Shown: positions 9,455 through 19,366, counted from the stretch's first letter. The stretch: DNA of 64,000 bases from Prevotella sp. OH937_COT-195 (GCF_003932845.1 NZ_RQZH01000011.1:1-64000), one strand, 5' to 3'. The notes: generated by a model from the sequence alone, not told the origin. Numbers and translations: made by a program.

Positions 9455-9555
9455 CGAAAAAATACCGTAACGCAGGAATTATTCCGTGACAAATATGTTT
9501 TTTAAGGCATAAAGGCGACGTTTTGTGTCACTTTTCCAGTCTTTATTTCAAAACC

Positions 9556-9588
9556 TTTGGAGGTTAGCGGGTTATTTAGTAACTTTGC
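9556..9588 (+). promoter_or_regulatory. Complete Bacteroidetes-type promoter (-33 TTTG, -7 TAACTTTGC)
   Basis: TTTG at 9556-9559 and TAACTTTGC at 9580-9588 are separated by 20 nt, matching the sigma-ABfr consensus. Drives the GNAT-like gene at 9624 and possibly parE-coaD. Confidence 0.7.
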
Positions 9589-9623
9589 AACCTATATTGT
9601 CATATTAAAACCAATAAATCTAT

Positions 9624-10772
9624 ATGTCGGACATAGAGATAAGGAAAGTTTCTTCAAAAAAAGAACTAAAGACATTCATCGATTTCCATTACGACTTGTA
9701 TAAGGGCAATGCTTACGACACGCCGGCTTTGTTCCTTGATGACATGAATACTCTCAGCAAGGACAAAAACGCAGCATTCGAGTTTTGCAAGGCGGAGTAC
9801 TACATGGCATACAAAGACGGAAAAATGGCGGGAAGAGTTGCCGCAATAATAAACGAAAAAGCGAACGAGAAGTGGGGAAGCAAAAGCGTAAGGTTCGGGT
9901 GGATTGATTTCATCGACGACATAGAAGTATCGGGAGCACTGCTCAAAGCCGTAGAAGATTACGGAAAGGCGCACGGCATGAATCAGATAATAGGTCCGTT
10001 GGGCTTCACAGACATGGATCCGGAAGGCATGTTGACATGGGGATTCGACCAACTCGGTACCATGGCAACAATATACAACTATCCATACTACCCCGAACAC
10101 ATGGAGAGACTGGGAGGATGGGAGAAAGACAATGACTATGTGGAGTTCAAACTGCCCATACCGAAGGATATACCGGAGAAATACACGAAAGTGGCGCAGA
10201 TGGTGGAGAAACGCTATAATCTGCACGTCAAGAAATTCACGAAGAAAGATGTGTATAAAGGTGGATACGGACTTAAGATGTTCCAACTCATAAACGAGGC
10301 TTTCAAAGACTTGTACGGATACAGCGAAATGAGCGAAAGGCAAATAAAACAATATATCGACATGTGGATGCCGCTCGTGGATTTCAACCTTGTCACAGGA
10401 ATTGAAGACTGGAACACACCCGACCACGAACTGGTGGGAATAGGCATAACCATACCATCGCTCGCAAGAGCATTGCAGAAATGCCGGCGCGGACGGTTGC
10501 TGCCGTTCGGGTGGTGGCATGTGATGATGGCACTGAAATTCCGCAAAACAAAGATTGTCGATCTGTTGTTGATAGGCGTAAAGAAAGAATACCGCAACAA
10601 AGGAGCCAACGCATTGATGTTTGCAGACCTCATTCCGCGTTATCAGGAATACGGACTCGAATGGGGAGAGAGCCAAGTTGAGATGGAGACAAACGACAAG
10701 GTGCAGGGTCAGTGGCAGTATCTCGAACATATTCACCACAAGAGCCGCAGATGTTACAAGAAAAAGTTATGA
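9624..10772 (+). CDS. GNAT-superfamily acetyltransferase-like protein, conserved in Bacteroidetes
   Basis: 382-aa protein with an N-terminal GNAT-like half (FCKAEYYMAYKDGKMAGRVAAIIN, about 50-75). A C-terminal segment, LLLIGVKKEYRNKGANALMFADLI, resembles the GNAT acetyl-CoA-binding turn (R/K-x-x-G-x-A). The family is widespread in Bacteroidetes but its substrate is not known to me. It is preceded by a consensus promoter and followed by parE after 45 nt, so it may be the first gene of a parE-coaD transcript. Confidence 0.75.
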   Translation: MSDIEIRKVSSKKELKTFIDFHYDLYKGNAYDTPALFLDDMNTLSKDKNAAFEFCKAEYYMAYKDGKMAGRVAAIINEKANEKWGSKSVRFGWIDFIDDIEVSGALLKAVEDYGKAHGMNQIIGPLGFTDMDPEGMLTWGFDQLGTMATIYNYPYYPEHMERLGGWEKDNDYVEFKLPIPKDIPEKYTKVAQMVEKRYNLHVKKFTKKDVYKGGYGLKMFQLINEAFKDLYGYSEMSERQIKQYIDMWMPLVDFNLVTGIEDWNTPDHELVGIGITIPSLARALQKCRRGRLLPFGWWHVMMALKFRKTKIVDLLLIGVKKEYRNKGANALMFADLIPRYQEYGLEWGESQVEMETNDKVQGQWQYLEHIHHKSRRCYKKKL

Positions 10773-10817
10773 CGGAAAAGGCATGCCGCGGATAAATAAA
10801 AAACCGTGGCAGGTAAC

Positions 10818-12803
10818 ATGAAAAGAACTATGATGGAAGAAAATTTTATTGAAAGCAGCACGCCGATAAAGGACAACAACGGCACAGTACAGTATGACGA
10901 AGAGAACATCAGGCATCTCTCCGACATGGAGCATGTGCGCACGCGTCCCGGCATGTATATCGGAAGACTTGGCGACGGCTCGATGCCGGAAGACGGTATC
11001 TATGTGTTGCTGAAAGAGGTTATCGACAATTCCATCGACGAGTTCAAGATGAACGCCGGAAAAAGAATCGAGGTTGACATCGAAGAGGGACTGCGTGTTG
11101 CCATACGTGACTACGGACGGGGAATACCGCAGGGCAAACTCGTCGAAGCGGTCAGCGTACTCAACACCGGCGGAAAGTATGACTCGAAGGCATTCAAAAA
11201 GAGCGTCGGACTGAACGGAGTGGGCGTGAAAGCGGTCAATGCACTGAGTTCTCACTTCGAGGCAAGCAGTTATCGCGAAGGAAAAGTGCGCTCGGTGGTG
11301 TTCAGAAAAGGCGAAATGCAGAACGATACCACGGAGAATACACAGGACGAGAACGGGACATATATATTCTTTGAACCGGATTCCGAACTTTTCAAGAACT
11401 ATCACTTCCATGACGATTTCGTGGAAACGATGCTCCGGAATTACACTTACCTGAACACCGGACTGACAATAATGTACAACGGGCGCAGGATTCAAAGTCG
11501 CAACGGATTGAAAGACCTGCTCACCGACAATATGACCAACGACGGTTTGTATCCAATAATCCACTTGAAAGGCGAGGACATAGAAATCGCTTTCACACAC
11601 ACCAACCAGTATGGAGAGGAGTACCACTCGTTCGTAAACGGGCAGCACACCACACAGGGAGGAACACACCAAAGCGCATTCAAAGAACATATAGCACGCA
11701 CGATAAAAGAGTTTGCCGGAAAGAATTTCGAATACGGAGACATAAGAAACGGAATGGCGGCGGCAATAGCGGTAAATGTGGAGGAGCCGATGTTCGAAAG
11801 CCAGACAAAGATAAAACTCGGCTCGCTGACCATGAGTCCCGAAGGGGTAAGTGTGAACAAATACATCGGAGATTTCATAAAGAACGAGGTGGATAACTTC
11901 CTGCACAAAAAACCGGATATCGCCGAGCAGATGTTGCAGAAGATTGCAGAGAGCGAGAAAGAGCGTAAGGCAATGGCGGGCGTAACGAAACTTGCAAGGG
12001 AGAGGGCTAAAAAAGCCAACCTGCACAACAGAAAACTGCGAGACTGCCGGATACATTACAGCGACGCGAAAAACGAACGCAAGGAAGACTCGTGCATATT
12101 CATAACAGAGGGAGACTCGGCAAGCGGAAGCATAACAAAAAGCCGCGACGTAAACACACAGGCAGTGTTCTCGCTCAGGGGGAAACCGCTCAATTCTTTC
12201 GGACTTACAAAGAAAGTTGTGTACGAGAACGAAGAATTTAATCTGCTGCAAGCCGCACTCGACATCGAGGACGGTCTCGACTCACTGCGATACAACAAGG
12301 TAATTGTGGCGACAGATGCCGATGTAGATGGAATGCACATAAGACTGCTCATAATAACGTTCTTCTTGCAGTTCTTCCCCGAACTGATAAAGAAAGGACA
12401 TGTATATGTGCTGCAAACACCGCTTTTCAGAGTGCGGGCAAAGCGTACCAAAATAAAGAACAAGGAAGTTATAAAAGATGTCGACACAAAGACTGCGGGG
12501 AAAAAGAACGACTATATAACACGCTACTGCTACAATGAAGAGGAAAGAGCGCAGGCGATATACGACCTCGGACCGGATCCGGAGATAACGCGATTTAAGG
12601 GTCTCGGAGAGATTTCGCCCGACGAGTTTTCCGGATTCATAGGTCCGGACATGCGCCTTGAGCAAGTGACACTGCACAAAACCGATCAAGTGCAACGGTT
12701 GCTTGAATACTACATGGGCAAGAACACTATGGAACGACAGAACTTCATAATAGACAATCTCGTAATAGAAGAGGACAGACCGGAGGAGGATATTTATGAG
12801 TAG
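10818..12803 (+). CDS. parE: DNA topoisomerase IV subunit B (ParE)
   Basis: ATPase subunit of type IIA topoisomerase that decatenates daughter chromosomes with ParC. GHKL ATPase motifs are visible: [17 protein letters not shown] and [14 protein letters not shown]. The Toprim domain has [10 protein letters not shown] and the metal site [10 protein letters not shown]. At 661 aa and with these segment sequences it is closer to ParE than to GyrB. A GTG at 10806 is in frame, but ATG 10818 (or 10830) is a more normal start. The stop overlaps the coaD start by 8 nt, indicating translational coupling. Confidence 0.93.
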   Translation: MKRTMMEENFIESSTPIKDNNGTVQYDEENIRHLSDMEHVRTRPGMYIGRLGDGSMPEDGIYVLLKEVIDNSIDEFKMNAGKRIEVDIEEGLRVAIRDYGRGIPQGKLVEAVSVLNTGGKYDSKAFKKSVGLNGVGVKAVNALSSHFEASSYREGKVRSVVFRKGEMQNDTTENTQDENGTYIFFEPDSELFKNYHFHDDFVETMLRNYTYLNTGLTIMYNGRRIQSRNGLKDLLTDNMTNDGLYPIIHLKGEDIEIAFTHTNQYGEEYHSFVNGQHTTQGGTHQSAFKEHIARTIKEFAGKNFEYGDIRNGMAAAIAVNVEEPMFESQTKIKLGSLTMSPEGVSVNKYIGDFIKNEVDNFLHKKPDIAEQMLQKIAESEKERKAMAGVTKLARERAKKANLHNRKLRDCRIHYSDAKNERKEDSCIFITEGDSASGSITKSRDVNTQAVFSLRGKPLNSFGLTKKVVYENEEFNLLQAALDIEDGLDSLRYNKVIVATDADVDGMHIRLLIITFFLQFFPELIKKGHVYVLQTPLFRVRAKRTKIKNKEVIKDVDTKTAGKKNDYITRYCYNEEERAQAIYDLGPDPEITRFKGLGEISPDEFSGFIGPDMRLEQVTLHKTDQVQRLLEYYMGKNTMERQNFIIDNLVIEEDRPEEDIYE

Positions 12804-13236
12804 AAAAGGTATTTTCGTAGGCAGTTTCGACCCGTTCACAATCGGGCATGCCGACATTGTCAGCCGGGCATTGCCGCTGTTTGACACCATAATTATCGGA
12901 GTGGGAGTAAACGAGCGCAAGCAATACATGCAGTCGGCAGAGGAACGATCCCGCAGGATAAAAGAGATATACAAGGACGAACCGCGCATCGAGGTACATA
13001 CCTATGGCGACCTGACAGTGGATTTCGCACACCGCATGGGTGCAAACTTTATTATAAAAGGTGTGCGCTCAATCAAAGACTTCGAGTATGAGCGAGAACA
13101 GTCTGTAATAAATCGCCGCATTGGCAATATCGATACGCTGCTACTGTATGCCGATCCGCGTTACGACAGCATCTCATCAAGCATGATACGCGAATTGATA
13201 CATTTCGGCAAAGACGCTGCCGAGTTCCTTCCATGA
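12796..13236 (+). CDS. coaD: Phosphopantetheine adenylyltransferase (coenzyme A biosynthesis)
   Basis: Adenylates 4'-phosphopantetheine to dephospho-CoA. The nucleotidyltransferase signature [10 protein letters not shown] and the ISSSMIREL (ISSTxxRE-type) motif are both present; 146 aa is typical. It overlaps the parE stop by 8 nt. A strong hairpin follows at 13288-13338. Confidence 0.95.
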   Translation: MSRKGIFVGSFDPFTIGHADIVSRALPLFDTIIIGVGVNERKQYMQSAEERSRRIKEIYKDEPRIEVHTYGDLTVDFAHRMGANFIIKGVRSIKDFEYEREQSVINRRIGNIDTLLLYADPRYDSISSSMIRELIHFGKDAAEFLP

Positions 13237-13287
13237 CCGCCGGAAGGGTGTTAACCCAAGCCAAGCAGGTCTTTGTCGTAAAGTTGT

Positions 13288-13338
13288 CCGGGCAGAAAGG
13301 GGAGCAATACAGATTTATTTGCTCCCCTCTCTGCCCGG
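13288..13338. terminator. Strong bidirectional hairpin between convergent coaD and the M28 gene
   Basis: CCGGGCAGA (13288-13296) plus GGGGAGCAA pairs with TTGCTCCCC and TCTGCCCGG, giving a stem of about 20 bp around an ~11-nt loop. It lies between two convergent genes and probably terminates both. Confidence 0.75.
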
Positions 13339-13375
13339 ATTAATGTTTTGTGGACTGCCGCGGCGGAGTTGGTTG

Positions 13376-14404
13376 TCAGTTTTCGGAGAACAGAACTTGT
13401 ACCAACGTCTGTCCCACGGCTTTGAGAGTGTTGCGGTCTATATTGTCCATAGTGTCATTAATGGTGTGCCACACAGGACCGAACGAACTCTGTGCGCAGT
13501 CGGGATAATATGCGATAATGTCGGCTGTGGGTATCTTTGCGTATTGGTTTACCGGCACATGATCATCGGTGACACTGCCTCCGATCTTGTCAGGGAAATA
13601 ACTTCCGAAACCCACTACTTTTGCCGCTGCATGTATCTTATCGACCACCACCGGTGCCAGTTGTACCGAAATTCCCTCTTTATAGAACTGTGCACCTTGT
13701 CCGCCGACCATGTCGAGCAATATTCCGAATACCGCCTCGTAACCATGTCGGTGCGGGTTCTTTGCCCAATACTGTGCTCCGAGAGCCCATGAGTCGCCTT
13801 GATCGGATACGTTGCTCCACCGAGGAATGCCGTAGTCTTCGGCATCAAAGCACACGAAATCTATGCCCATTTTGAGCGAGTCCGCTTGATGCACGATGCG
13901 AGCCAGTTCCAACAGCACTGCAACCCCCGATGCCCCGTCGTTTGCCCCCATTACGGGCGTGTGCCAGTTGGCGGAGTCCGTATCGTTGTCTGCCCACGGA
14001 CGACTGTCCCAATGAGCGCACAGCAGCACACGGGTGGTATGTTCGGGTTTGTAAGAAGCAATGATATTGGTACACTTCAGCGTCTTTCCGTCCCATGCCG
14101 TTATGTCGGTTTTCTGTTCGGTCACGGTGCATCCGTATTGCTTGAACTTGTCGGCAATCCACCTACCGCATTCTTCGTGTGCCGCCGAATTCATCGTCCG
14201 CGGTCCGAAATCGCACTGTGCCTTGCAGAAACTATACGCACTGTCGGCATTGAAATCAGGTCCTGTCGGTATCTGTGCCACGAGTGTGGCATCGTCATTT
14301 GTTTGTCTTTTGGTTTTGCAACTACCGAGTAATACCGGCAGAGATATTGCCGTAATAATGGTCACGATGAGACTTTTTCTCCCCATTTTTTCATATATAT
14401 ACAT
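13376..14404 (-). CDS. M28 metallopeptidase-fold lipoprotein, glutaminyl-peptide cyclotransferase-like
   Basis: 342-aa predicted lipoprotein: a basic start, a hydrophobic core and the lipobox LPVLLGSC. The M28/glutaminyl cyclase zinc site is readable: AHWDSRPWAD, MGANDGASGVAVLLELA, FDAEDYG, and a late DDHVP/H segment. Oral Bacteroidales (Porphyromonas, Prevotella) have such periplasmic glutaminyl cyclases that convert N-terminal Gln of exported proteins to pyroglutamate; assignment to that role rather than aminopeptidase is by motif similarity. Start 14404 is preferred over 14386 because it gives a longer charged n-region; both are possible. It is last in a minus-strand series and almost abuts the C26-M19 gene. 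Confidence 0.82.
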   Translation of the reverse strand: MYIYEKMGRKSLIVTIITAISLPVLLGSCKTKRQTNDDATLVAQIPTGPDFNADSAYSFCKAQCDFGPRTMNSAAHEECGRWIADKFKQYGCTVTEQKTDITAWDGKTLKCTNIIASYKPEHTTRVLLCAHWDSRPWADNDTDSANWHTPVMGANDGASGVAVLLELARIVHQADSLKMGIDFVCFDAEDYGIPRWSNVSDQGDSWALGAQYWAKNPHRHGYEAVFGILLDMVGGQGAQFYKEGISVQLAPVVVDKIHAAAKVVGFGSYFPDKIGGSVTDDHVPVNQYAKIPTADIIAYYPDCAQSSFGPVWHTINDTMDNIDRNTLKAVGQTLVQVLFSEN

Positions 14405-14409
14405 GATGA

Positions 14410-16164
14410 TTATTTCTTTGTTGCCGCCGATTGTACTTGAGCCATTACGCGTATCCAGTTTCCGCCCCATATCTTCTGTATGTCGCGTTCGCTGTAATTG
14501 CGTTCCATGAGTTGCCGTGTAAAATTTATCATCTCCGAGGAATCCGCCATTCCGCGCACCCCTCCGTCTCCGTCAAAATCGGTTCCTATGCCCACATGGT
14601 CTATTCCCGCAATCTCTATGGCATGCTCGAGATGACGTATGACATCTGCAATGGTTGCTTCTCCTTGTGTTCTCAGAAATCCCGGGTAAAGTGTTATCTG
14701 TACCACGCCTCCCTTACCGGCTATTGCACGCAGTTGGTCATCGGTGAGATTGCGCGGGTGATCGCACAGTGCGCGGCAGTTGCTGTGACTGCACACCACC
14801 GGCATACGACTCAATTCCACTGCGTCATAGAATGTTTTCTCGCCTGCGTGTGAAAGATCCACCATCAGTCCGCAGTCGTTCATCTCGCGTATCACGTCTC
14901 TTCCGAACTTGCTCAAGCCTCCATGTGTGTTACAGCCCTTTGCAGAGTCGCAGATGTCATTGTCCCCGTTGTGACACAGAGTGATATATACCACTCCGCG
15001 CTGTGCGAAATGCCGCACGTTCTGCAGGTTGTGACCAAGTGCCAGCCCGTTCTCAATTCCGAACATGATGGATTTCCGTCCTTTCCGTTTGTCTTCGTAC
15101 AAGTCGGCTGCGGTGCGTGCAATGCTTAGGTATTGGCGGTTTTTCCGAACAATCTCCTCTATCTTGTCGAAAATGAGATCGGCATATTTCGTTGGTCCGT
15201 CAACATCGAACGCCACTTTCTGCGAGAACATTTCGCCCATTTTCGGTTGCGGAAGATATGCCGCCATGATTACCGCATCCTGTCTGCCCTCGGTCATCTT
15301 ATGCAGGTCGCAGAGTATTTCCGGATCGCGATGTCCGAAATCCACGCCTTTATGGAAGAACATCGGTGTGTCGCAGTGTGTGTCCAACGTAAGCACCCGG
15401 CAGTGAAGTTGTTTCGCCATTCGGAATTTCCCGGCTTCGTCAACGAGCCATTCGAACAGCGGAGCACCCTCCGGCAGCCATTCCGGATGCCATTGTACGC
15501 CGAGCACCGGTTTATATTCCACGCTCTCTATCGCCTCTATCACACCATCGGCGGCATGCGCCGAAACAGAGAATCGTCTGCCCGGTGCAGCCACTGCCTG
15601 ATGATGTATGCTGTTGACAAGTATGCGTTTTCTTTCTCCGAATATCCTGTACAGCAGTGTTCCCGGTTCTATCGTTACGCTGTGTGTGAGTTCCTCTCTC
15701 GGCGCATCTTGCGAATGCTTTATCTCTGAAACCACATGTTGTTGCACTTTCCCGTCGAGTGCCACCGCTAATGTCTGTATTCCGCGGCATATACCGAGTA
15801 TGGGTATGTGTCGGTTGTACGCCAATCGGGTTGCGAGCAGTTCGGGAAGGTCGCGCGTACTATTGATGTTGCTGAGGTTTGCCGATGGTTCTTCGCCCGC
15901 CCACAGTGGGTTTATGTCGGCTCCGCCCGTTAGCAACAGTCCGTCGATATTTTCGAGAGTGTTTACTATTACATCCCTGTCTGCCACCGGTGGTATGAGC
16001 ACGGGCGTTCCTCCCGCTTCTATTACAGACATGTAATATCTGTCGGCAAGCCGTGCGTCTCGCTCCACATAGTTTGTCGTTATGCCGATTACCGGCTGCT
16101 GTCTGCCCTCCGGATAGTTGTTGTAGAACTCTCCCAAGTGGTTTCTCAGGTCGTATGTGCGCAT
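14410..16164 (-). CDS. Fusion of a class I amidotransferase-like hydrolase (peptidase C26) with an M19 membrane-dipeptidase domain
   Basis: Two domains in 584 aa. The N-terminal ~245 residues are a gamma-glutamyl hydrolase/PuuD-like fold: the nucleophile Cys126 sits in GICRGIQ and the catalytic His/Glu in VQWHPEW. From about residue 265 a renal-dipeptidase (M19) domain follows: LDTHCDTP (His-x-Asp zinc ligands), then GIENG, VDLSHAG, CSHSN and GIGTDFDGDGG. It has no signal peptide, so it is probably cytoplasmic. Inferred role: cleavage of gamma-glutamyl peptides followed by dipeptide hydrolysis, e.g. in glutathione-like or peptide salvage. The longer frame (start 16197) would overlap lrp; ATG 16164 is preferred. 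Confidence 0.87.
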   Translation of the reverse strand: MRTYDLRNHLGEFYNNYPEGRQQPVIGITTNYVERDARLADRYYMSVIEAGGTPVLIPPVADRDVIVNTLENIDGLLLTGGADINPLWAGEEPSANLSNINSTRDLPELLATRLAYNRHIPILGICRGIQTLAVALDGKVQQHVVSEIKHSQDAPREELTHSVTIEPGTLLYRIFGERKRILVNSIHHQAVAAPGRRFSVSAHAADGVIEAIESVEYKPVLGVQWHPEWLPEGAPLFEWLVDEAGKFRMAKQLHCRVLTLDTHCDTPMFFHKGVDFGHRDPEILCDLHKMTEGRQDAVIMAAYLPQPKMGEMFSQKVAFDVDGPTKYADLIFDKIEEIVRKNRQYLSIARTAADLYEDKRKGRKSIMFGIENGLALGHNLQNVRHFAQRGVVYITLCHNGDNDICDSAKGCNTHGGLSKFGRDVIREMNDCGLMVDLSHAGEKTFYDAVELSRMPVVCSHSNCRALCDHPRNLTDDQLRAIAGKGGVVQITLYPGFLRTQGEATIADVIRHLEHAIEIAGIDHVGIGTDFDGDGGVRGMADSSEMINFTRQLMERNYSERDIQKIWGGNWIRVMAQVQSAATKK

Positions 16165-16180
16165 CTTTCCTTGTCTTTTC

Positions 16181-16648
16181 TTACGATTTCTGCGCAATGA
16201 CGGGCACGTTTCTCTTTATGCTCTGTTCGAGCGAAATAAGCGTTTCCGTTGCCACCACGCCTTCTATGCTCTGCATCTTGTTGTTGAGCAGATCCATGAG
16301 TTGTTCGTTGTCCCGTGCATATAGTTTTACGAGCAGCATGTAAGGTCCCGTTGTGAAATGACATTCAACTATCTCGGGAACATGCAGCAGTTGCTCGACC
16401 ACTTTTTTGTACATGCTCCCTCGTTCGAGCGTTATGCCGACGTATGTGCATGTTGTGTATCCGAGCGATTTCGGATTCAAATCGAAACTGCTGCCCGTTA
16501 TCACCCCGTCTTCTATCAGGTTCTGCACGCGCTGGTGTATTGCGGCACGGCTCATGCCGCATTCTGCCGCCACGTCTTTGAACGGTATGCGTGCGTTTCC
16601 TGACAATATTTTCAGGATTTTAATGTCGAGTGCATCTATTTTATCCAT
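16181..16648 (-). CDS. Lrp/AsnC-family transcriptional regulator
   Basis: 155 aa. N-terminal winged HTH (LDIKILKILSGNARIPFKDVAAECGMSRAAIHQRVQNL) and a C-terminal RAM/ASNC effector domain (about 70-150). These regulators sense amino acids. Its start lies 3 nt after the stop of the upstream FKBP gene and its stop 16 nt before the C26-M19 peptidase. It may therefore be co-transcribed with, and respond to, peptide or amino acid breakdown. Confidence 0.9.
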   Translation of the reverse strand: MDKIDALDIKILKILSGNARIPFKDVAAECGMSRAAIHQRVQNLIEDGVITGSSFDLNPKSLGYTTCTYVGITLERGSMYKKVVEQLLHVPEIVECHFTTGPYMLLVKLYARDNEQLMDLLNNKMQSIEGVVATETLISLEQSIKRNVPVIAQKS

Positions 16649-16651
16649 GTC

Positions 16652-17563
16652 TTATTCGTTGTTCTCGATGCCAATTACCTCAACATCGAAGATGAGTGTG
16701 GAGTATGGTTTGATGTCTGCTCCCGCATTGCGCTGACCATACGCGAGGTTCTGCGGAATATACAGTTGCCATTTTGAGCCTACGGGCATCATGGTAAGAG
16801 CCTCGGTCCATCCCTTTATCACTTGGTTTGGTTTGAATGTTACGCCTTTCTCGTCGTGCTTTGCGCTTGCATCGAACACTTTTCCGTTTACGAGTCGTCC
16901 CTCATATTTTACGCGCACCTTGTCGTCTGACTTTGGAATGGCACCCGTACCCTCTTTCAGCACTTTGTATTGCAGTCCGCTGGGGAGTACCACCACACCT
17001 TCTTTTGATGCGTTCATGGCGAGGAAGTCCTCTCCCGCTTTCTTGTTTTTCATGTTGGCAGCCTCTTTCAGCCGGTTCATCTTTTCGCGCGAAACCTGCT
17101 GTGCCTGCTCGTTCGTGAGCATTGTCGGGATGTTTTTCAGTCCGCTGACGAATGCCGCAAGGAATGCTTTCCGGTTCATGGTGTTGTTCTCGTCGGCGGC
17201 TTTCATGTCGTTTTCCATCGACGGTATCATACTCTTAGCCATCTGCAGTCCTATGGAGTGTCCCGCGAAGCGTGTCGCATCTTCCTCCGTCAACTGTTGT
17301 CCAACCACTTCTACCAGACCTTCTATGAACGGACAGATATCCGTAGTATCCACTTTCAGTTGGTTGGCGAGATATTCTTTCAGCCCTTTGCTCTGCGACA
17401 ATCCCAAGGCATAACTCAGCGAGTCGATGTCGTTGTTCAGTTCTACCTGTGTGAGTGCCGTTATCTTGCAAGATTTCTTTTTCTTGTCTTTCTTTCCTGC
17501 CGTTGCCGTGGTTACCACTGCGCCTGCAACCATAAGCACTGCCATTATTAATATCTTTTTCAT
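16652..17563 (-). CDS. Periplasmic FKBP-type peptidyl-prolyl isomerase
   Basis: 303 aa with an N-terminal signal peptide (MKKILIMAVLMVAGAVVTTATAG), an FkpA-N-like helical dimerisation region (about 45-190, with LSYALGLSQSKGLKEYL), and a C-terminal FKBP domain (about 205-300, with VRVKYEGRLVNGKVFDAS, VIKGWTEAL and LIFDVEVI). FkpA-type proteins are periplasmic folding catalysts and chaperones. The mature N-terminus is very Lys-rich (KKDKKKK), which is unusual. One of three neighbouring FKBP genes that look like tandem duplicates. Confidence 0.9.
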   Translation of the reverse strand: MKKILIMAVLMVAGAVVTTATAGKKDKKKKSCKITALTQVELNNDIDSLSYALGLSQSKGLKEYLANQLKVDTTDICPFIEGLVEVVGQQLTEEDATRFAGHSIGLQMAKSMIPSMENDMKAADENNTMNRKAFLAAFVSGLKNIPTMLTNEQAQQVSREKMNRLKEAANMKNKKAGEDFLAMNASKEGVVVLPSGLQYKVLKEGTGAIPKSDDKVRVKYEGRLVNGKVFDASAKHDEKGVTFKPNQVIKGWTEALTMMPVGSKWQLYIPQNLAYGQRNAGADIKPYSTLIFDVEVIGIENNE

Positions 17564-17601
17564 AAATATTACTTTTTTGATTTTTGATTATGTAAAGAAT
17601 A

Positions 17602-17684
17602 AAGGGAGTCACGGAATCGGGACATTGCGTTTCGAACACCATTCTGTGTTTGCGCGCTGTATTACCCGGCTCCCCGACTCCCTT
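17602..17684 (-). terminator. Long hairpin between two FKBP genes
   Basis: AAGGGAGTC (17602-17610) pairs with GACTCCCTT (17676-17684), with a further weaker pairing inside. On the minus strand a T-rich stretch follows. It likely terminates or attenuates transcription from the upstream FKBP lipoprotein gene. Confidence 0.5.
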
Positions 17685-17723
17685 GTTTCCCACGGTTTCA
17701 TTTATTCCCCGGGGTTATGTTTG

Positions 17724-18602
17724 TTATTTTTTCTCGCCCAAAGAAACGAGTTCTATCTTGAACACGAGAGCCGAGAAAGGCTTTATCTTTCCGGCTTCAC
17801 GCGGTCCGTATGCCAGTTCCTGCGGTATGCATACCTCCCAGATACTTCCCACCGGCATGTGCAACAGAGCCTCGGTGAAGCCCGGTATCACTTGGTTAAC
17901 ACGCATCGGCACGGCAGTTCCGCGTTCGTACGAACTGTCGAATACGGTTCCGTCGATGAGTTTTCCTTCATATTGCAGCGTTACCATCGATGTATCCTTC
18001 GGCATGGGGCCGTTGCCTTCCTTTATAACGGTGTAATAAACGCCCTTACCGAGTTTCTTCACGCCCTCTTTCTTGGCATAATTTGCAACGAACTCCGCAT
18101 TCTTTTTCTTATTGTCACCATACTGTTTTTCCATGGATACGGCTTTTATCTTATCCATCTTGGTCTGCACTGTCTGCATGGCCTGTTCCAATGTCATCAG
18201 CCCTTTGCCTCCAAGCACCGACGTAGAGAAGCCTGCCATGAAATTCTTCAGTGAGATTGTCTGGGTGGAGTCGCTGCCGAAGAGTTCTTGATTAATGCCT
18301 TTTACCATCTGGTTGCTTATCTGCTGTCCTATCTGCAGTCCGGCCATGTATGCGTTTTTCTTTTTGTCGTCTCCTGCATTCACGCCTTCGTTCACTCCTT
18401 TGAGGAAATCGTCCATGTAAGCGGTATCTACTCCGAGTCGCATTACGAGATACTCTTTCAGTCCGTTTGTCTGTGCCATTCCGATGGCATAACTCAGCGT
18501 GTCAAGATCTGTCTTGAGGTCGGCTTTTGTCGCCGTGTTGTCGCACGCCGTGAAAGAAGCGGCAGTCATGGCAATTGCTGCCAAGAAAGTTAATTTTTTC
18601 AT
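17724..18602 (-). CDS. FKBP-type peptidyl-prolyl isomerase, lipoprotein
   Basis: 292 aa from ATG 18602. The frame continues upstream without a sensible signal peptide, so the lipoprotein start MKKLTFLAAIAMTAASFTAC is chosen, with Cys in the lipobox SFTAC. Helical FkpA-N-like region (LDTLSYAIGMAQTNGLKEYL) and C-terminal FKBP domain (VTLQYEGKLIDGTVFDSS, VIPGFTEAL, FSALVFKIELV). It is a predicted membrane-anchored periplasmic folding factor and a paralogue of the two flanking FKBP genes. Confidence 0.9.
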   Translation of the reverse strand: MKKLTFLAAIAMTAASFTACDNTATKADLKTDLDTLSYAIGMAQTNGLKEYLVMRLGVDTAYMDDFLKGVNEGVNAGDDKKKNAYMAGLQIGQQISNQMVKGINQELFGSDSTQTISLKNFMAGFSTSVLGGKGLMTLEQAMQTVQTKMDKIKAVSMEKQYGDNKKKNAEFVANYAKKEGVKKLGKGVYYTVIKEGNGPMPKDTSMVTLQYEGKLIDGTVFDSSYERGTAVPMRVNQVIPGFTEALLHMPVGSIWEVCIPQELAYGPREAGKIKPFSALVFKIELVSLGEKK

Positions 18603-18717
18603 TGTCTTGTTTTTTATGTTTATTTGTTTCTGTTTCTTTTGTTTCTTGTCCGTACCGGATTGTCGGCATTGTACGTAAGTAATGCGGACGAATCTCTGCC
18701 GACGTTTGTCGCGAGTT

Positions 18718-19323
18718 TTAAAGCACGTCAATCAGTTCGACATCGAACACGAGCGTTGCAAACGGCGGAATGCTTGCTCCCGCTCCTCCTTCGCCGTACG
18801 CCAGTTTGTATGGTATGAAGAAGCGTGTCTTGCCACCTTCTTTCATGAGTTGCAGTCCTTCGGTCCAACCCACTATCACGCCGTCGAGCGGGAACACTGC
18901 CGGCTCTCCGCGCTGCACGCTCGAATCAAACACCGTTCCGTCTACGAGAAAACCTTCATAGTGGCAGCGCACCTTGTCGGTTGCTTTCGGCTGTTTGCCG
19001 CTGCCTTCTTTTATGATTTTGTATTGCAGTCCGCTCGCCGTGGTTTTCACTCCGTCTTTCTTGGCGTTCTCGGCGAGGAATTTCTCGCCCTCTGCCTTTG
19101 CCTCTTTGCCTTTCTCCGCACGTTCCGCCTGCAATTTCTTTTCCTGCTCGGCGAAATGTTTCTGCACTATTTCCTGTGCTTCGCGGTGTTCCATCTTCAG
19201 CGGCTTATTCTCTGTCACATCTCTGATTGCGTCTGCGAAGTCGTCTATGCTCAAGCCTTCTATGTTCATCTGCGCCAACTGTTGACCGATGCCGAGACCC
19301 AAGCCATAACTAAGTTTGTTCAT
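18718..19323 (-). CDS. FKBP-type peptidyl-prolyl isomerase without signal peptide
   Basis: 201 aa. It starts directly with the FkpA-N motif (MNKLSYGLGLGIGQQLAQMN) and has a Glu/Lys/Ala-rich coiled helix (about 55-85) before the FKBP domain (VRCHYEGFLVDGTVFDSS, GWTEGLQLM, ATLVFDVELIDVL). With no export signal it should be cytoplasmic, in contrast to its two neighbours. First gene of the minus-strand FKBP/Lrp block and preceded by a -7 box at 19367-19375. Confidence 0.88.
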   Translation of the reverse strand: MNKLSYGLGLGIGQQLAQMNIEGLSIDDFADAIRDVTENKPLKMEHREAQEIVQKHFAEQEKKLQAERAEKGKEAKAEGEKFLAENAKKDGVKTTASGLQYKIIKEGSGKQPKATDKVRCHYEGFLVDGTVFDSSVQRGEPAVFPLDGVIVGWTEGLQLMKEGGKTRFFIPYKLAYGEGGAGASIPPFATLVFDVELIDVL

Positions 19324-19366
19324 TCTTTACTGTTTAAAAATAAAATTGTTACTAAAATTTTAGGTT

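Noticed and set aside
10767..12251. 494-codon minus-strand open frame
   Set aside because: Antisense shadow of parE with no recognisable protein features.
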